Below, in pieces: positions 7,107-16,260 of a stretch of 64,000 nucleotides of DNA. Positions within the stretch are counted from its first letter, which is position 1. Each line of letters opens with the position of its first letter. The position numbers and the translations under genes were made by a program. Location of the stretch: the NCBI RefSeq assembly GCF_030915405.1, contig NZ_CP133262.1, positions 1,364,001-1,428,000 on the forward strand. The letters are read 5' to 3'. The notes under the pieces were generated by a model. It saw nothing but the letters and a program-made list of their open reading frames with translations, was not told the DNA's origin and made no database searches. The DNA comes from Neobacillus nitrireducens. GTDB lineage: Bacteria > Bacillota > Bacilli > Bacillales > Cytobacillaceae.

Positions 7107-9931
7107 GTTTCACCATTTATCCTAACTCTAGTATTTTTAGTTACTGTAACAAGTGCTTCTACATCCTCAGGCAGGGTAATTTGCAAATCAATATACTCCC
7201 CTGCATTTTTACAATAAATATCAATCTTACCTTGTGGAATGGGTACGGATCCTTTTATCCACTTCAATCCGTTTAAGTTTGGAGAAATAGCTACTTTGGT
7301 AAATCCAGGCTCTAATGGTTTTACACCTAAAAACAGATTTCCAAATACATAAGTTGGGGCTGCGGACCACGCATGACAATGACTGCGGCTATAGTCCCCT
7401 TCAATTAATTCCCAGCCTTCCCAGCATGTAGTTGCGTCATTTTCCAGCATATAACCATAAATATCCCTGATATTACAGAGCACCATTTCATTTTCATCTA
7501 ATCCCATTAAAGCTTGATAGTAGAAAAAGAGAACAAAAGGACTCTTCATTTGGACGATACTCTCAGGGGGAGTTATTAAGTATTTTTCTATAACAGCTTT
7601 ACGCTCTCCATCAGCGCAATCTGTTAAATAGACCATTAGATTTGTTTGAATACTACTAATTTTAGAGCCCTTTCCATCCTCATGAATGCTATCAATAAAA
7701 ACTTTTTCTTCTTCATCCCATAGATGTTCGTTAATCGCTTGTTTCAATTTATCTGCCAAAGATAAAAACTTCATTTCATCTTCATTTTCCCCTAGGATGG
7801 ATGCTATGTAAGCAGTTTGTCTCAATGCATCAACCAAGAGAGCATTTTGATGGGTTACGATTTTATGCTCTGTATCCATCGGTGCCCAATCTAACATATT
7901 CCAAGCAGAGATTTCTACTAAACCATCTTTATTAATAAATTCTTGGAAACGTTGAACCGTTAGCTTTAATTCGGGATAAATCTCTTTGATAAATTCCAAG
8001 TCGCCCGTGTATCGGTAGTATTCACGGCATGCCTTCATCCACAAAATCGACCATGCGGTCAGTACATTCTGCCAGCCACTTGGAACATGTGATTCTGGAA
8101 GCGGGGACCGGTAAACAGATTTAGAAATTAACTTTAAACAGCGTTTGACTAAATCATAGTTTCCAAATGTATAGTAATTCATTAGGGAAATGTTATAGGA
8201 ATCGCCAGTCCAAAGTGCCTGTTCATAGGCTGGACAGTCGATGATTGTATCTTGCGCACACATTCGAATGGTATGTTTTGAGATATCCCAAATTTGGTTT
8301 AATAGGTAATCTGAACTGCAAAATGATCCTATGTTTCCAGTCGGGAATGTCGTTACATCTACTTTAACCATAAATATTTTACATGGTGTTTTTAAGTTTC
8401 TTATCGTCAGTAGCATATATCGGAATCCTCGTGGAATAAATGACCGATACACTTGGCGACCGTCTCTTGAGACATATCTTAATGAATTGTTCAAGGAAAA
8501 AGTATGCTCGATCCTACCATCTTGGTGGATACTTTCAAATAAAAAGAAATCAAAAATGGTTCCTTTTGCAGCTTCCACCTCGAATTCGATATGACCCAAG
8601 TATTCCTTGCCAAAGTCAATAAGATATTCTGTATCCCCTTCTTCCTTAGGTGAGACATACGTAAAACTCTGATTAGCTAATACCATATTCTGATGCTGAA
8701 AATCGATTGGATATGTTTTCAGGTCATCTTTAAAAATAGAAAGAAGGCTTACATTGTCAGTACAAACATGATCGTTTTGAATAGGTAACGCCCACTTTTT
8801 AAACGCTTCCAATTCGCTTAGGTTTGATACTTGCTTCATTTCTAAATATTCCTTAACGAAGGGAATTGAATTTTGGAAATAGTTTCCTATTTGAAGTTGA
8901 GTGTCAGAAAAAAAAGGACCGATCGCTAAAAATCCAGATTGACTTTGGCCAAATGGTGCTTTCAAATCGATTTTATCAGGGAAATCAAAAGTAAGATGCA
9001 TCGTTGGTTCGTGAAAAAATCCGCCCACATCAACGATTAATAAATTAGCACCTTTTCTAAGTCTTACTTTTTCATATTTTCCATTCTTCGTTTTATACCC
9101 TTCTCCATTAAGGGTGAATTCCCATTTAGCCTCTGCATGGGCATCAAAAGTCAGCGTGATTACCCCTTCAGTATCTTCTTTTGAATGGAGTTCCGTAACT
9201 AAATAACCCTGCATAAGTTTTCCAGAATTACAATCCATTTCACCGGGGAAATAGGTCGGTTTTAAATCAATCGAATAATGTTGTGCTACAGGTCTCACCG
9301 CTTTTAACGATTTTACACTATGCGGAAAGATGGGTTCATTGGTTAAATGGGGAATATCCCTAGGATTAAGGTCCATCCATGGGCTTATCCCATACGGACC
9401 AATGATTTCTGCATTATCCCATTCTGAATCGTCAAAAGAAAGCTGTTCCCAATCACAAGCAAATCGATTGGCATTATAAATTTCTGCCCAAGATAAACAA
9501 TTGGACATTTTGACTGATTCTTTAACAAAGCCATTATGGGTGGCAGTCTTCCACTTCTCATTGGATAGTAGCCGACTCATCACCTGGCCATTATTATAGA
9601 AATCAATTTGCGCTAATAACCCGCCGCGCCCTTCAATATAATGCATCGTTCCCATTCCATAATGATTAACCAAAACAGCAATGACATTTACCCCTTTTTT
9701 TAGGCCATATAATTCATATTGATCATAATACCATTCCGAGGTCCAGCCCCGGACAGGACCTGATCCAATTTGTTCCCCATTCAGGTAAACAAAATATTTC
9801 GTATCGGCTGAGATTGATAATCTAGCTGATTCATATTCCGAATTAACAGAAAAGGTTCTTCTAAAACAAGTCCATTGATTCCTCGGATGCTCCCCGCTCC
9901 TATCCCAAATCCAGTTTGCTTTCCATTCCAT
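7091..9931 (-). CDS. Alpha-L-rhamnosidase, GH78 family, cytoplasmic
   Basis: A 946-residue glycosidase that releases terminal alpha-L-rhamnose. The ATG at 9931 (MEWKANWIWD) is chosen because GGGAGGT lies seven bases upstream; an upstream start would add 11 residues without a ribosome site. The N-terminal jelly-roll domain has TKYFVYLNGEQIGSGPVRG. The (alpha/alpha)6 catalytic domain carries TIIDCPAYEQALWTGDSYN at about residue 560, a variant of the GH78 DCPQRDERLGWTGDAQ signature, and WEGWE near residue 835. There is no signal peptide, so it acts on imported oligosaccharides. It is the last gene of the binding protein-permease-permease operon. Confidence 0.9.
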   Translation of the reverse strand: MEWKANWIWDRSGEHPRNQWTCFRRTFSVNSEYESARLSISADTKYFVYLNGEQIGSGPVRGWTSEWYYDQYELYGLKKGVNVIAVLVNHYGMGTMHYIEGRGGLLAQIDFYNNGQVMSRLLSNEKWKTATHNGFVKESVKMSNCLSWAEIYNANRFACDWEQLSFDDSEWDNAEIIGPYGISPWMDLNPRDIPHLTNEPIFPHSVKSLKAVRPVAQHYSIDLKPTYFPGEMDCNSGKLMQGYLVTELHSKEDTEGVITLTFDAHAEAKWEFTLNGEGYKTKNGKYEKVRLRKGANLLIVDVGGFFHEPTMHLTFDFPDKIDLKAPFGQSQSGFLAIGPFFSDTQLQIGNYFQNSIPFVKEYLEMKQVSNLSELEAFKKWALPIQNDHVCTDNVSLLSIFKDDLKTYPIDFQHQNMVLANQSFTYVSPKEEGDTEYLIDFGKEYLGHIEFEVEAAKGTIFDFFLFESIHQDGRIEHTFSLNNSLRYVSRDGRQVYRSFIPRGFRYMLLTIRNLKTPCKIFMVKVDVTTFPTGNIGSFCSSDYLLNQIWDISKHTIRMCAQDTIIDCPAYEQALWTGDSYNISLMNYYTFGNYDLVKRCLKLISKSVYRSPLPESHVPSGWQNVLTAWSILWMKACREYYRYTGDLEFIKEIYPELKLTVQRFQEFINKDGLVEISAWNMLDWAPMDTEHKIVTHQNALLVDALRQTAYIASILGENEDEMKFLSLADKLKQAINEHLWDEEEKVFIDSIHEDGKGSKISSIQTNLMVYLTDCADGERKAVIEKYLITPPESIVQMKSPFVLFFYYQALMGLDENEMVLCNIRDIYGYMLENDATTCWEGWELIEGDYSRSHCHAWSAAPTYVFGNLFLGVKPLEPGFTKVAISPNLNGLKWIKGSVPIPQGKIDIYCKNAGEYIDLQITLPEDVEALVTVTKNTRVRINGETKQTF

Positions 9932-10000
9932 CGTTCTACCTCCCATGCGTAAGACCCAGTTCACTCAGACTGAATTCCCCGGGCCCTTTTTATTTTCCCC

Positions 10001-10894
10001 CTACTTAACCGACCCCGCTGTCATTCCGGCAACAATTTTCTTGTTAAAGATAATAAATAGGATAAGAGGTGGAATAGAGATGACTAAAATATTTGTAAAA
10101 AGTAAATTCCATTTCGTAATGTACATACTCATAAAGTTATAGAGTGTTAACTGTAATGTCGCGTTTTCCGAACCTGGAAAGAAGTATAAGGGATTAACAA
10201 AATCATTGTAGACACTCACTGCTGTTAGAACAACAACTGTAGCTGAAACTGGTTTTAGCAATGGCAAAATAATATGAAAGAATAATCGAAACCTCCCACA
10301 CCCATCAATTAATGCAGCCTCATCGAGAGATTTAGGAATCGTAACCATAAACCCACGAAACAATATAATCGTAAACGGTAAGTTCAGTGCCACCTCAACA
10401 AGGACAATCCCTGGCATTGTTTTAAATAGACCAATTTCTTGGAGCACCCAAATGGTTGGGACAACTGCTGGAGGGATGATCAGCCCCGCTAGGATTAAAA
10501 AGTTTATAAAGGGAGTTATTTTTGATACTTTACGTTGTAATACATAACCGGCAGCTGCACCAAGTAAGATTAGGAGAATAATTGATAATCCCGTGATCAT
10601 CACACTGTTATAAAAGGCACGAAGAATCATTCCATCTCTGGCACTTAGGACCTCTTGTAAATTCTCGATGATATGGGAAGCACTTGGCCAATCCATATTC
10701 AACAATGATGATTCCTGGATATCTTTAAAGGCATTTATAATAACAAAATAAAAGGGTATTCCAAAAATCCCCAATGTCGCGATAACTGCAATGCATTCAA
10801 CGAGAAGCTTCCCTAGCTTTTTACGTGTCTTCTCCTTGCTTTTCTTTAGAACTATAGATTTTGTTTCTAAATTACTGACAACAACTTTACTCAT
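10001..10894 (-). CDS. Sugar ABC transporter permease, MalG/UgpE type
   Basis: A 297-residue inner-membrane subunit of a CUT1-family importer with six predicted helices. It shows the EAA loop contact motif (DEAALIDGCGRFRLFFHIILPLLKP, residues about 195-220) that docks the ATPase. No ATPase gene is nearby, which is usual because Bacillus CUT1 importers share an MsmX-type ATPase encoded elsewhere. The start overlaps the stop of the preceding permease by one base (TAATG), indicating translational coupling. Confidence 0.92.
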   Translation of the reverse strand: MSKVVVSNLETKSIVLKKSKEKTRKKLGKLLVECIAVIATLGIFGIPFYFVIINAFKDIQESSLLNMDWPSASHIIENLQEVLSARDGMILRAFYNSVMITGLSIILLILLGAAAGYVLQRKVSKITPFINFLILAGLIIPPAVVPTIWVLQEIGLFKTMPGIVLVEVALNLPFTIILFRGFMVTIPKSLDEAALIDGCGRFRLFFHIILPLLKPVSATVVVLTAVSVYNDFVNPLYFFPGSENATLQLTLYNFMSMYITKWNLLFTNILVISIPPLILFIIFNKKIVAGMTAGSVK

Positions 10895-11760
10895 TACAAG
10901 TCCACCTCTTTACTATTGAGATAAGCATATAGAGGGAAGGCTAAAGCAGAAACTAATACAAATAAAATGACATTTCCAGCTGTTGAAAGGCCAAAAAAAC
11001 CTGACTGGTATTGCTTATATATAATCGAGGCGATCAGGTCGGTACTAAAACCTGGTCCTCCTTTTGTCATTGTCCAGATTAAATCAAACGAACGTAATCC
11101 GCCAATAAAAGATAGAATGATAACAGTATTCATCGCTGGCCGGCTAAGGGGTAAAATGATACTCTTAAATTTATGCCATGCATTTCCTCCATCAATCATC
11201 ACTGCCTCATAGTAGTCTTCTGGAATCGACATAATCCCAGCAATAAAAATGACAGTTGCCATTCCGACGCCTTTCCAAACATCCACCACTGCAACAGATA
11301 ATAGAGCAATCTTCGTATCTCCTAGCCAGTCCGGACCAACAATTCCCATACCGTTAAGGACAATATTGATAAGTCCTTGGGATGGATGCATCAACATGGT
11401 AAATGCAATACCAACGGCAATTGTACTTAACAAAGTGGGGAAGAAGATCATTGAACGAATAAAACCGACTGTTTTTAGTTTTGAACTTAGGAAAACACCG
11501 AGTAAAAGGCCAAGAACTACTTTTAAACCACATGTTATTAACGCGTAAATAAGAGTATTTTTAAAACCGATATTTAAAGAAGGTTCTGATAAGAATGTTT
11601 TAAAATTTTCAAAACCAATAAATTTCCAATCGGTTAACGTCCACCATGTCATACTGAAAAATAGAGACATGATGGTTGGCAACAAGAAAAAAACAAAATA
11701 AACAATGCCCGCTGGCAATAGGAAGTAATACGTATATGTTTTATTTGATAACTTATTCAT
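10894..11760 (-). CDS. Sugar ABC transporter permease, MalF/UgpA type
   Basis: A 288-residue CUT1 membrane subunit. Its EAA loop reads YYEAVMIDGGNAWHKFKSIILP at about residues 183-204, and it ends in a final hydrophobic helix. It partners the MalG-type permease that follows and the lipoprotein that precedes it. The substrate is probably a rhamnose-containing oligosaccharide, inferred from the GH78 gene in the same operon. Confidence 0.92.
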   Translation of the reverse strand: MNKLSNKTYTYYFLLPAGIVYFVFFLLPTIMSLFFSMTWWTLTDWKFIGFENFKTFLSEPSLNIGFKNTLIYALITCGLKVVLGLLLGVFLSSKLKTVGFIRSMIFFPTLLSTIAVGIAFTMLMHPSQGLINIVLNGMGIVGPDWLGDTKIALLSVAVVDVWKGVGMATVIFIAGIMSIPEDYYEAVMIDGGNAWHKFKSIILPLSRPAMNTVIILSFIGGLRSFDLIWTMTKGGPGFSTDLIASIIYKQYQSGFFGLSTAGNVILFVLVSALAFPLYAYLNSKEVDL

Positions 11761-11794
11761 CTATTGCTCATCCCTTCAATCCTATATAAAATAC

Positions 11795-11822
11795 TGGCCC
11801 TGCTAGAAATTAGTCAGGGCCA
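11795..11822 (-). other. Intercistronic hairpin between binding-protein and permease genes
   Basis: TGGCCCTG pairs perfectly with CAGGGCCA across a 12-base loop, with only GTATTTTATAT after it on the minus strand. Such weak hairpins after a binding-protein gene commonly stabilise its message or cause partial termination, giving more binding protein than permease. The same layout occurs in the second importer at 32.58 kb. Confidence 0.7.
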
Positions 11823-11846
11823 ATAAATGCATAGATTAAATAAATA

Positions 11847-13172
11847 TTACCAACCTTTAAGGCCTAGTTGTTTTGCTTGTTTTTCCACATCTTTGTCATA
11901 TAGCTTTGCACCATCTAAAGCTGAGCTGATTCCACTACCCACTTGTGTGGTAATTTGCTCAAGATTAGGCCCTTTAACCGGGCTAAGGAATTCAAGAGCT
12001 GGAGCAGTTTTTCCAGATTCAAAATATGGAAGCATGTCCTTAACTGCCGGGTAAACATCGTCAGAAAGCTTGATACCCTTTATCGCAACTGGTCCAGTCG
12101 GTTTGATTTTGGATGTATATAAATCTATACCTTCCTGAGAAACATAGAACTCTAAGAATTTCTTTGCCGCATCGATATGCTCACTATTTTTATTGATAAA
12201 AATTCCAGCAGGCATCCACACCGTTAAACCGTTCTTATCAGCACTATCGCTTGGTTGTGGGAAGAATCCAATATCCTGCATTTTGTCTGGGTAGGTTGTC
12301 GCAAGATTAGCCAACGCGAAAGTAATCATCGGGTAGTGCGCACCAGTACCGTCAGCTAACATTTTTAAACCTGCATCATAGCCAGTGGCAAGGAAATCCT
12401 TATTTAAGTAACCTTTTTTATGCACTTCTGCTAATTTCTCGAAACTACGAAGTGCAGCAGGTGTTGTTGCATTTTTTGCTTTATTTGCCGTAAAGTCTTC
12501 TGCAAAATTCGGATTTTCTGCCAAGACATTGTAGTTATCTGCTAGATAAATTACTTGCGATGTCCAAGTATCTTTATACGTCCCAATCACTGCCGTTTTG
12601 CCAGCCTTTTTAATTTTTTCGTTATTAGCCATCAATTCATCCCATGTTTTAGGAACAGAAAGACCAAGTTCTGCGTACACCTTTTTATTATATAACCAGC
12701 CTCCTGCATTGGTTGGGGTGCCCGGGATTCCAAACACTTTTCCATTTGAGGAAACTGCTTTTTGGTAATCGTCCATGATATTTGCCATGAAAGGTTCTTT
12801 ACTAAGGTCAACAAAGTTTTCTTCTGGGTTAAGTGCCTGTAACTGTGATCCTGAGTTATTCCAAACTAAATCTGTCATATCACCAGTAGCTAATCGAGTT
12901 TTAATGATATTATCACCCTCTGAGCCACCAGGACGAGTCTCAATTTCTACTTTTATATTATTCTTCTTTTCAAATTCACCGATAATCGCATTAATTCCAT
13001 CTAATTGTGTTTGATTGTCAATTAAAAAGGTTACTTTTTCTGTTTCTTTACTATTATTCTTTGCACCACCCGAAGTAGCTTCTTCTTTATTGCTGCATCC
13101 CGCTAAAATACCAGCCATTAGCGCACTGCTAAGCAATAACGAAACCATCCTTTTTCTTTTATTTTGGATCAT
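11847..13172 (-). CDS. Sugar-binding lipoprotein of the ABC importer
   Basis: A 441-residue extracellular solute-binding protein (family 1, CUT1). The signal peptide ends in the lipobox LAGC at about residue 25, followed by a Ser/Glu/Lys linker. LATGDMTDLVWNNSGSQLQ and VPKTWDELMANNEKIKKAGK are typical family segments. It is the first gene of the operon with the two permeases and the rhamnosidase. It is clearly paralogous to the binding protein at 13.4-14.7 kb; both end in LYDKDVEKQAKQLGLKGW. A cre-like box lies about 75 bp upstream. Confidence 0.93.
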   Translation of the reverse strand: MIQNKRKRMVSLLLSSALMAGILAGCSNKEEATSGGAKNNSKETEKVTFLIDNQTQLDGINAIIGEFEKKNNIKVEIETRPGGSEGDNIIKTRLATGDMTDLVWNNSGSQLQALNPEENFVDLSKEPFMANIMDDYQKAVSSNGKVFGIPGTPTNAGGWLYNKKVYAELGLSVPKTWDELMANNEKIKKAGKTAVIGTYKDTWTSQVIYLADNYNVLAENPNFAEDFTANKAKNATTPAALRSFEKLAEVHKKGYLNKDFLATGYDAGLKMLADGTGAHYPMITFALANLATTYPDKMQDIGFFPQPSDSADKNGLTVWMPAGIFINKNSEHIDAAKKFLEFYVSQEGIDLYTSKIKPTGPVAIKGIKLSDDVYPAVKDMLPYFESGKTAPALEFLSPVKGPNLEQITTQVGSGISSALDGAKLYDKDVEKQAKQLGLKGW

Positions 13173-13245
13173 CTTTTCTCCCCCTCTTAAAATCTCTAAT
13201 CATAACCACTAAGATTTTCTGTCGAACCTTAGTAATTAACTTAAT

Positions 13246-13259
13246 TTTAAGCGCTTTCA
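13246..13259 (-). promoter_or_regulatory. cre-like CcpA box upstream of the importer operon
   Basis: The minus strand reads TGAAAGCGCTTAAA, matching the cre consensus TGWAANCGNTNWCA at all positions but one. It is placed about 75-90 bp upstream of the binding-protein start, which fits carbon catabolite control. Confidence 0.7.
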
Positions 13260-13361
13260 TATAAATATTTAAGTGATGCATTTTTTGGAAATACGTCCGT
13301 TTTTTTTGGAAAATTATAATAATTAGAATATATTTTTGAATACTGTATAGTTTTTGAGATA

Positions 13362-13405
13362 AAAAAATAGCCTTTCTCTCATTGAATGAAAGAAGGACTA
13401 TTTTT
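13362..13405 (-). terminator. Terminator after the second binding-protein gene
   Basis: A long imperfect stem pairs AAAATAG-CCTT and CTCAT with ATGA and AAGG-CTATTTTT. The flanking A/T runs make it a functional terminator on the minus strand. It separates the sensor operon from the importer operon. Confidence 0.8.
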
Positions 13406-13414
13406 CTCTGGAGT

Positions 13415-14725
13415 TTACCAGCCTTTAAGACCCAGTTGCTTTGCTTGCTTTTCTACATCTTTATCGTATAGCTCTGCACCAGCCTTTGCTGAAATTTGTC
13501 CACTGCCTACCTTTATGGTAATTTGCGGTAAATTTGGACCTTTTAAAGGACTGAGATATTCAAGGGCGGGCGTTGTTTTTTCCTCATTAAAATAAGGAAG
13601 CATATCCTTAACTGCGGGTATAGTATTATTTGGGATATTTATACCTTTGATGGCAAGCGGACCGACAAGACTCTTCTCATCAAGGAACGTTTTCACACCT
13701 TCGGAAGAAACAAAATAGGCTAACCACTTTTTGGCCGCTTCTATATGCTGAGTATTCTTATTTATATAAATTGCAGCAGGCATAAAAACAGTCAGTCCAT
13801 TTTTATCAGGATCGTCTCCAGGCTGAGCAAAGAATCCAATATCTTTATATTGATCTGGATAATTTTTTTTCATCGTCGAAAGCATTGCTGATAACATAGG
13901 GTATTGGACACCAGTGCCATCTATGAGCATTTTCAAACCGTCTTTATTGTCAGCTGACTTAAAGTCCTTATTTAAAAACCCCTTTTTGTAAACCTCCGCT
14001 AATTTTTCAAAGCTTCGTAATGCCGCAGGTGTAGTAGTAAATTTAGCTTTATTAGCTGAAAAATCTGCCGGAAATGTTGGAGCCTCAGAAACAACATTAT
14101 GATTATCAGCCAGAACTATTAGCTGTGAAGTCCAGTCATCCCTATACGTACCAATGACTGCTGTTTTACCAGCGGCCTTAATTTTCTCACTATTTGCGAT
14201 TAATTCATCCCAAGTCCTCGGAACAGAAAGACCCAGCTGTTTATAAACCCTTTTATTATACAGCCAGCCACCAGCAATAGCGCTACCGATTGGGAGCCCA
14301 ATGACTTTTCCGTTAACAGTAACTGATTTTTTAAAAGGACCTAATATTTTTTCCATAAACGGTTCATTTGATAAATTGACAAAGTATTCCCCCGGATTAA
14401 GAGATTGTAAAAGAGAACCAGAATTATAAATAACCAAATCGGCCATATCTCCCGTTGCCAATCTAGTTTTCATTACCTGATGACCTTCCACTCCGCTCGG
14501 ACGTGTTTCAATTTCCGTTTTTATATGATATTTTTTTTCAATATTCGCAGCAACGGCCCTAATCCCGGTCTGATCCGCCTGATTATCTATTAGAAGAGCT
14601 AAGGTAACCTCTTTTGAATGCGTTGATATACTTCTATTGTTTCTGCTGCAGCCTGCTAAAATAGCAGATAATAATAGTACACTTGATATGAATAACAATA
14701 TTTTTTTATTGGTTAACATACTCAT
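13415..14725 (-). CDS. Second sugar-binding lipoprotein, co-transcribed with the sensor kinase genes
   Basis: A CUT1-type binding protein of about 436 residues with lipobox LAGC after a hydrophobic signal. It is paralogous to the neighbour at 11.8-13.2 kb, sharing LATGDMADLVIYNSGSLLQ, RTWDELIANSEKIKAAGK and the same C-terminal motif. It is followed by a terminator and preceded by the response regulator with about 43 bp between them, so it belongs to the kinase-regulator operon and not the permease operon. Role inference: a dedicated ligand presenter for the kinase, or a spare importer subunit. The start is uncertain: ATG codons at 14719, 14725 and 14743 are all in frame, and none has a strong ribosome site. 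Confidence 0.85.
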   Translation of the reverse strand: MSMLTNKKILLFISSVLLLSAILAGCSRNNRSISTHSKEVTLALLIDNQADQTGIRAVAANIEKKYHIKTEIETRPSGVEGHQVMKTRLATGDMADLVIYNSGSLLQSLNPGEYFVNLSNEPFMEKILGPFKKSVTVNGKVIGLPIGSAIAGGWLYNKRVYKQLGLSVPRTWDELIANSEKIKAAGKTAVIGTYRDDWTSQLIVLADNHNVVSEAPTFPADFSANKAKFTTTPAALRSFEKLAEVYKKGFLNKDFKSADNKDGLKMLIDGTGVQYPMLSAMLSTMKKNYPDQYKDIGFFAQPGDDPDKNGLTVFMPAAIYINKNTQHIEAAKKWLAYFVSSEGVKTFLDEKSLVGPLAIKGINIPNNTIPAVKDMLPYFNEEKTTPALEYLSPLKGPNLPQITIKVGSGQISAKAGAELYDKDVEKQAKQLGLKGW

Positions 14726-14768
14726 TTCCGCTCTTTCTCTCATCTGTTTTGGTTATATTTTATGAGTA

Positions 14769-16256
14769 TTAAAAAGAATCTCGATATTGACCAGGATTTA
14801 CCCCTGCATGTTTCTTAAATAACTCAGAGAAGTGTCGATAGGTATGATAACCCACTTTTTCACTTACATCCGCTACTTTGTTCCCCTCACGTAGAAGTTC
14901 CTTAGCCCGCTCCATACGCAACTTAGTCAAGTATTTAATATATGTTAACTTCATTTCTTCTTTAAAAAGAAGGCTAAAATAGGTAGGATTCATCCCAACA
15001 TACGCCGCAACATCTTGTAAAGTCAAATCCTTTGCAAAGTTTATGTCTAAATACGTACAAGCTTTTTCTACTGCATCATGCTTTTTATCTTTTCTTATCC
15101 GAAGGAACCAGTCCATAATCATTTCCATTTGGACTTTAAGCCAACTGAACATTTTTTCTTTCGTATTCAGCAATCTTATGTCTACGTGCGGCAGGTAATT
15201 TCCTTGACTTATTTTTGAAACATCTTCCCCTGATTCTTTGGCTACTTCCAATCCTAGATAAATTAGTTTTAATATTTCACGTTCGATCACATCTGGGTTT
15301 AAGCGTTGTAATTGAATTTTGCTAATAAACTCATCAAGTTGTTGGAAAAGCCCTGCTTTATCACCCGTTCGTAAATAGAAAATAATTGCTTCTTCTAGTT
15401 CTGATAGATCACCGGGTATATTAGGGTTTTCTCCAATTTCCTCAAAACGTGTCCATTCTCCTTGTTCCATAAACTGTCCATATCGTAAGGCCTGTAATGC
15501 TTCTTTGTAGCTTTTGGAAGCATCGGTAAGTTGATGATAAGTCCGTCCAGATCCTAATGTTATGCCGTATTCGCTCGGCCAATATAATAACTGATTCATC
15601 CATTCTATCGAATCATCTTCAAAATGATAAATGACCAGCAAGTGGTCTGCACCATTTCGAATATATACAGGAAAGTAAGAAGAGTAACTTAATAAGTCAG
15701 GACTTTTTTCTGAGAGAGCCAATACGGTAACCGCCACGATATTCTTCGCTTCTTCCTCAAAACTTTTCCGCCACTTAGGTAACGCCTCATCCCCCTGAAG
15801 AAGTAAATCCAAGGTTGATTTTTCAATCAGATCGCTCCGACTATCCTCCCATTTTTCCTCTAGGGAAAGAACTGTTTTCTGATGATGTAACTTATCTAGA
15901 ATTTTCCGAATGGTATCCTCCATGATTGGGATGGTGATCGGCTTTTCTAGATAGTCTGATACCCCTAGTTTTAAAGCCTTCTTTACATATTCAAATTCAT
16001 TGAATCCGCTGAATACCACACATATAATCTCAGGAGCAGCCTCGAGAATCTTTTCAACAACCTCTAAGCCGTCCATTCCAGGCATGCGGATATCCGTAAA
16101 AATAATATCAGGAGAATGGGTTTCAACTAAGTCGATGGCAGCATACCCGTTATTAGCAGTACCTACCAGTTCAATTCCGTACATTGACCAATCAATCATC
16201 TTTTGCAACCCTTGAAGAACAATGTATTCATCATCAAATATGACTGCTTTTAGCAA
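14769..16256 (-). CDS. YesN-type response regulator, AraC output domain
   Basis: A 495-residue regulator. The receiver domain has DD at residues 8-9 and phospho-acceptor Asp55 in IIFTDIRMPG. A long linker leads to a C-terminal AraC double helix-turn-helix (KVADVSEKVGYHTYRHFSELFKKHAGVNPGQYR). A TTG at 16256 is taken as the start because AAAGGAGGAG ends seven bases before it. It falls five bases after the kinase stop codon, so the two genes are coupled. An out-of-frame ATG between them opens only a three-codon frame. The probable target is the adjacent importer-rhamnosidase operon. Confidence 0.9.
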   Translation of the reverse strand: MLKAVIFDDEYIVLQGLQKMIDWSMYGIELVGTANNGYAAIDLVETHSPDIIFTDIRMPGMDGLEVVEKILEAAPEIICVVFSGFNEFEYVKKALKLGVSDYLEKPITIPIMEDTIRKILDKLHHQKTVLSLEEKWEDSRSDLIEKSTLDLLLQGDEALPKWRKSFEEEAKNIVAVTVLALSEKSPDLLSYSSYFPVYIRNGADHLLVIYHFEDDSIEWMNQLLYWPSEYGITLGSGRTYHQLTDASKSYKEALQALRYGQFMEQGEWTRFEEIGENPNIPGDLSELEEAIIFYLRTGDKAGLFQQLDEFISKIQLQRLNPDVIEREILKLIYLGLEVAKESGEDVSKISQGNYLPHVDIRLLNTKEKMFSWLKVQMEMIMDWFLRIRKDKKHDAVEKACTYLDINFAKDLTLQDVAAYVGMNPTYFSLLFKEEMKLTYIKYLTKLRMERAKELLREGNKVADVSEKVGYHTYRHFSELFKKHAGVNPGQYRDSF

Positions 16257-16260
16257 ACCA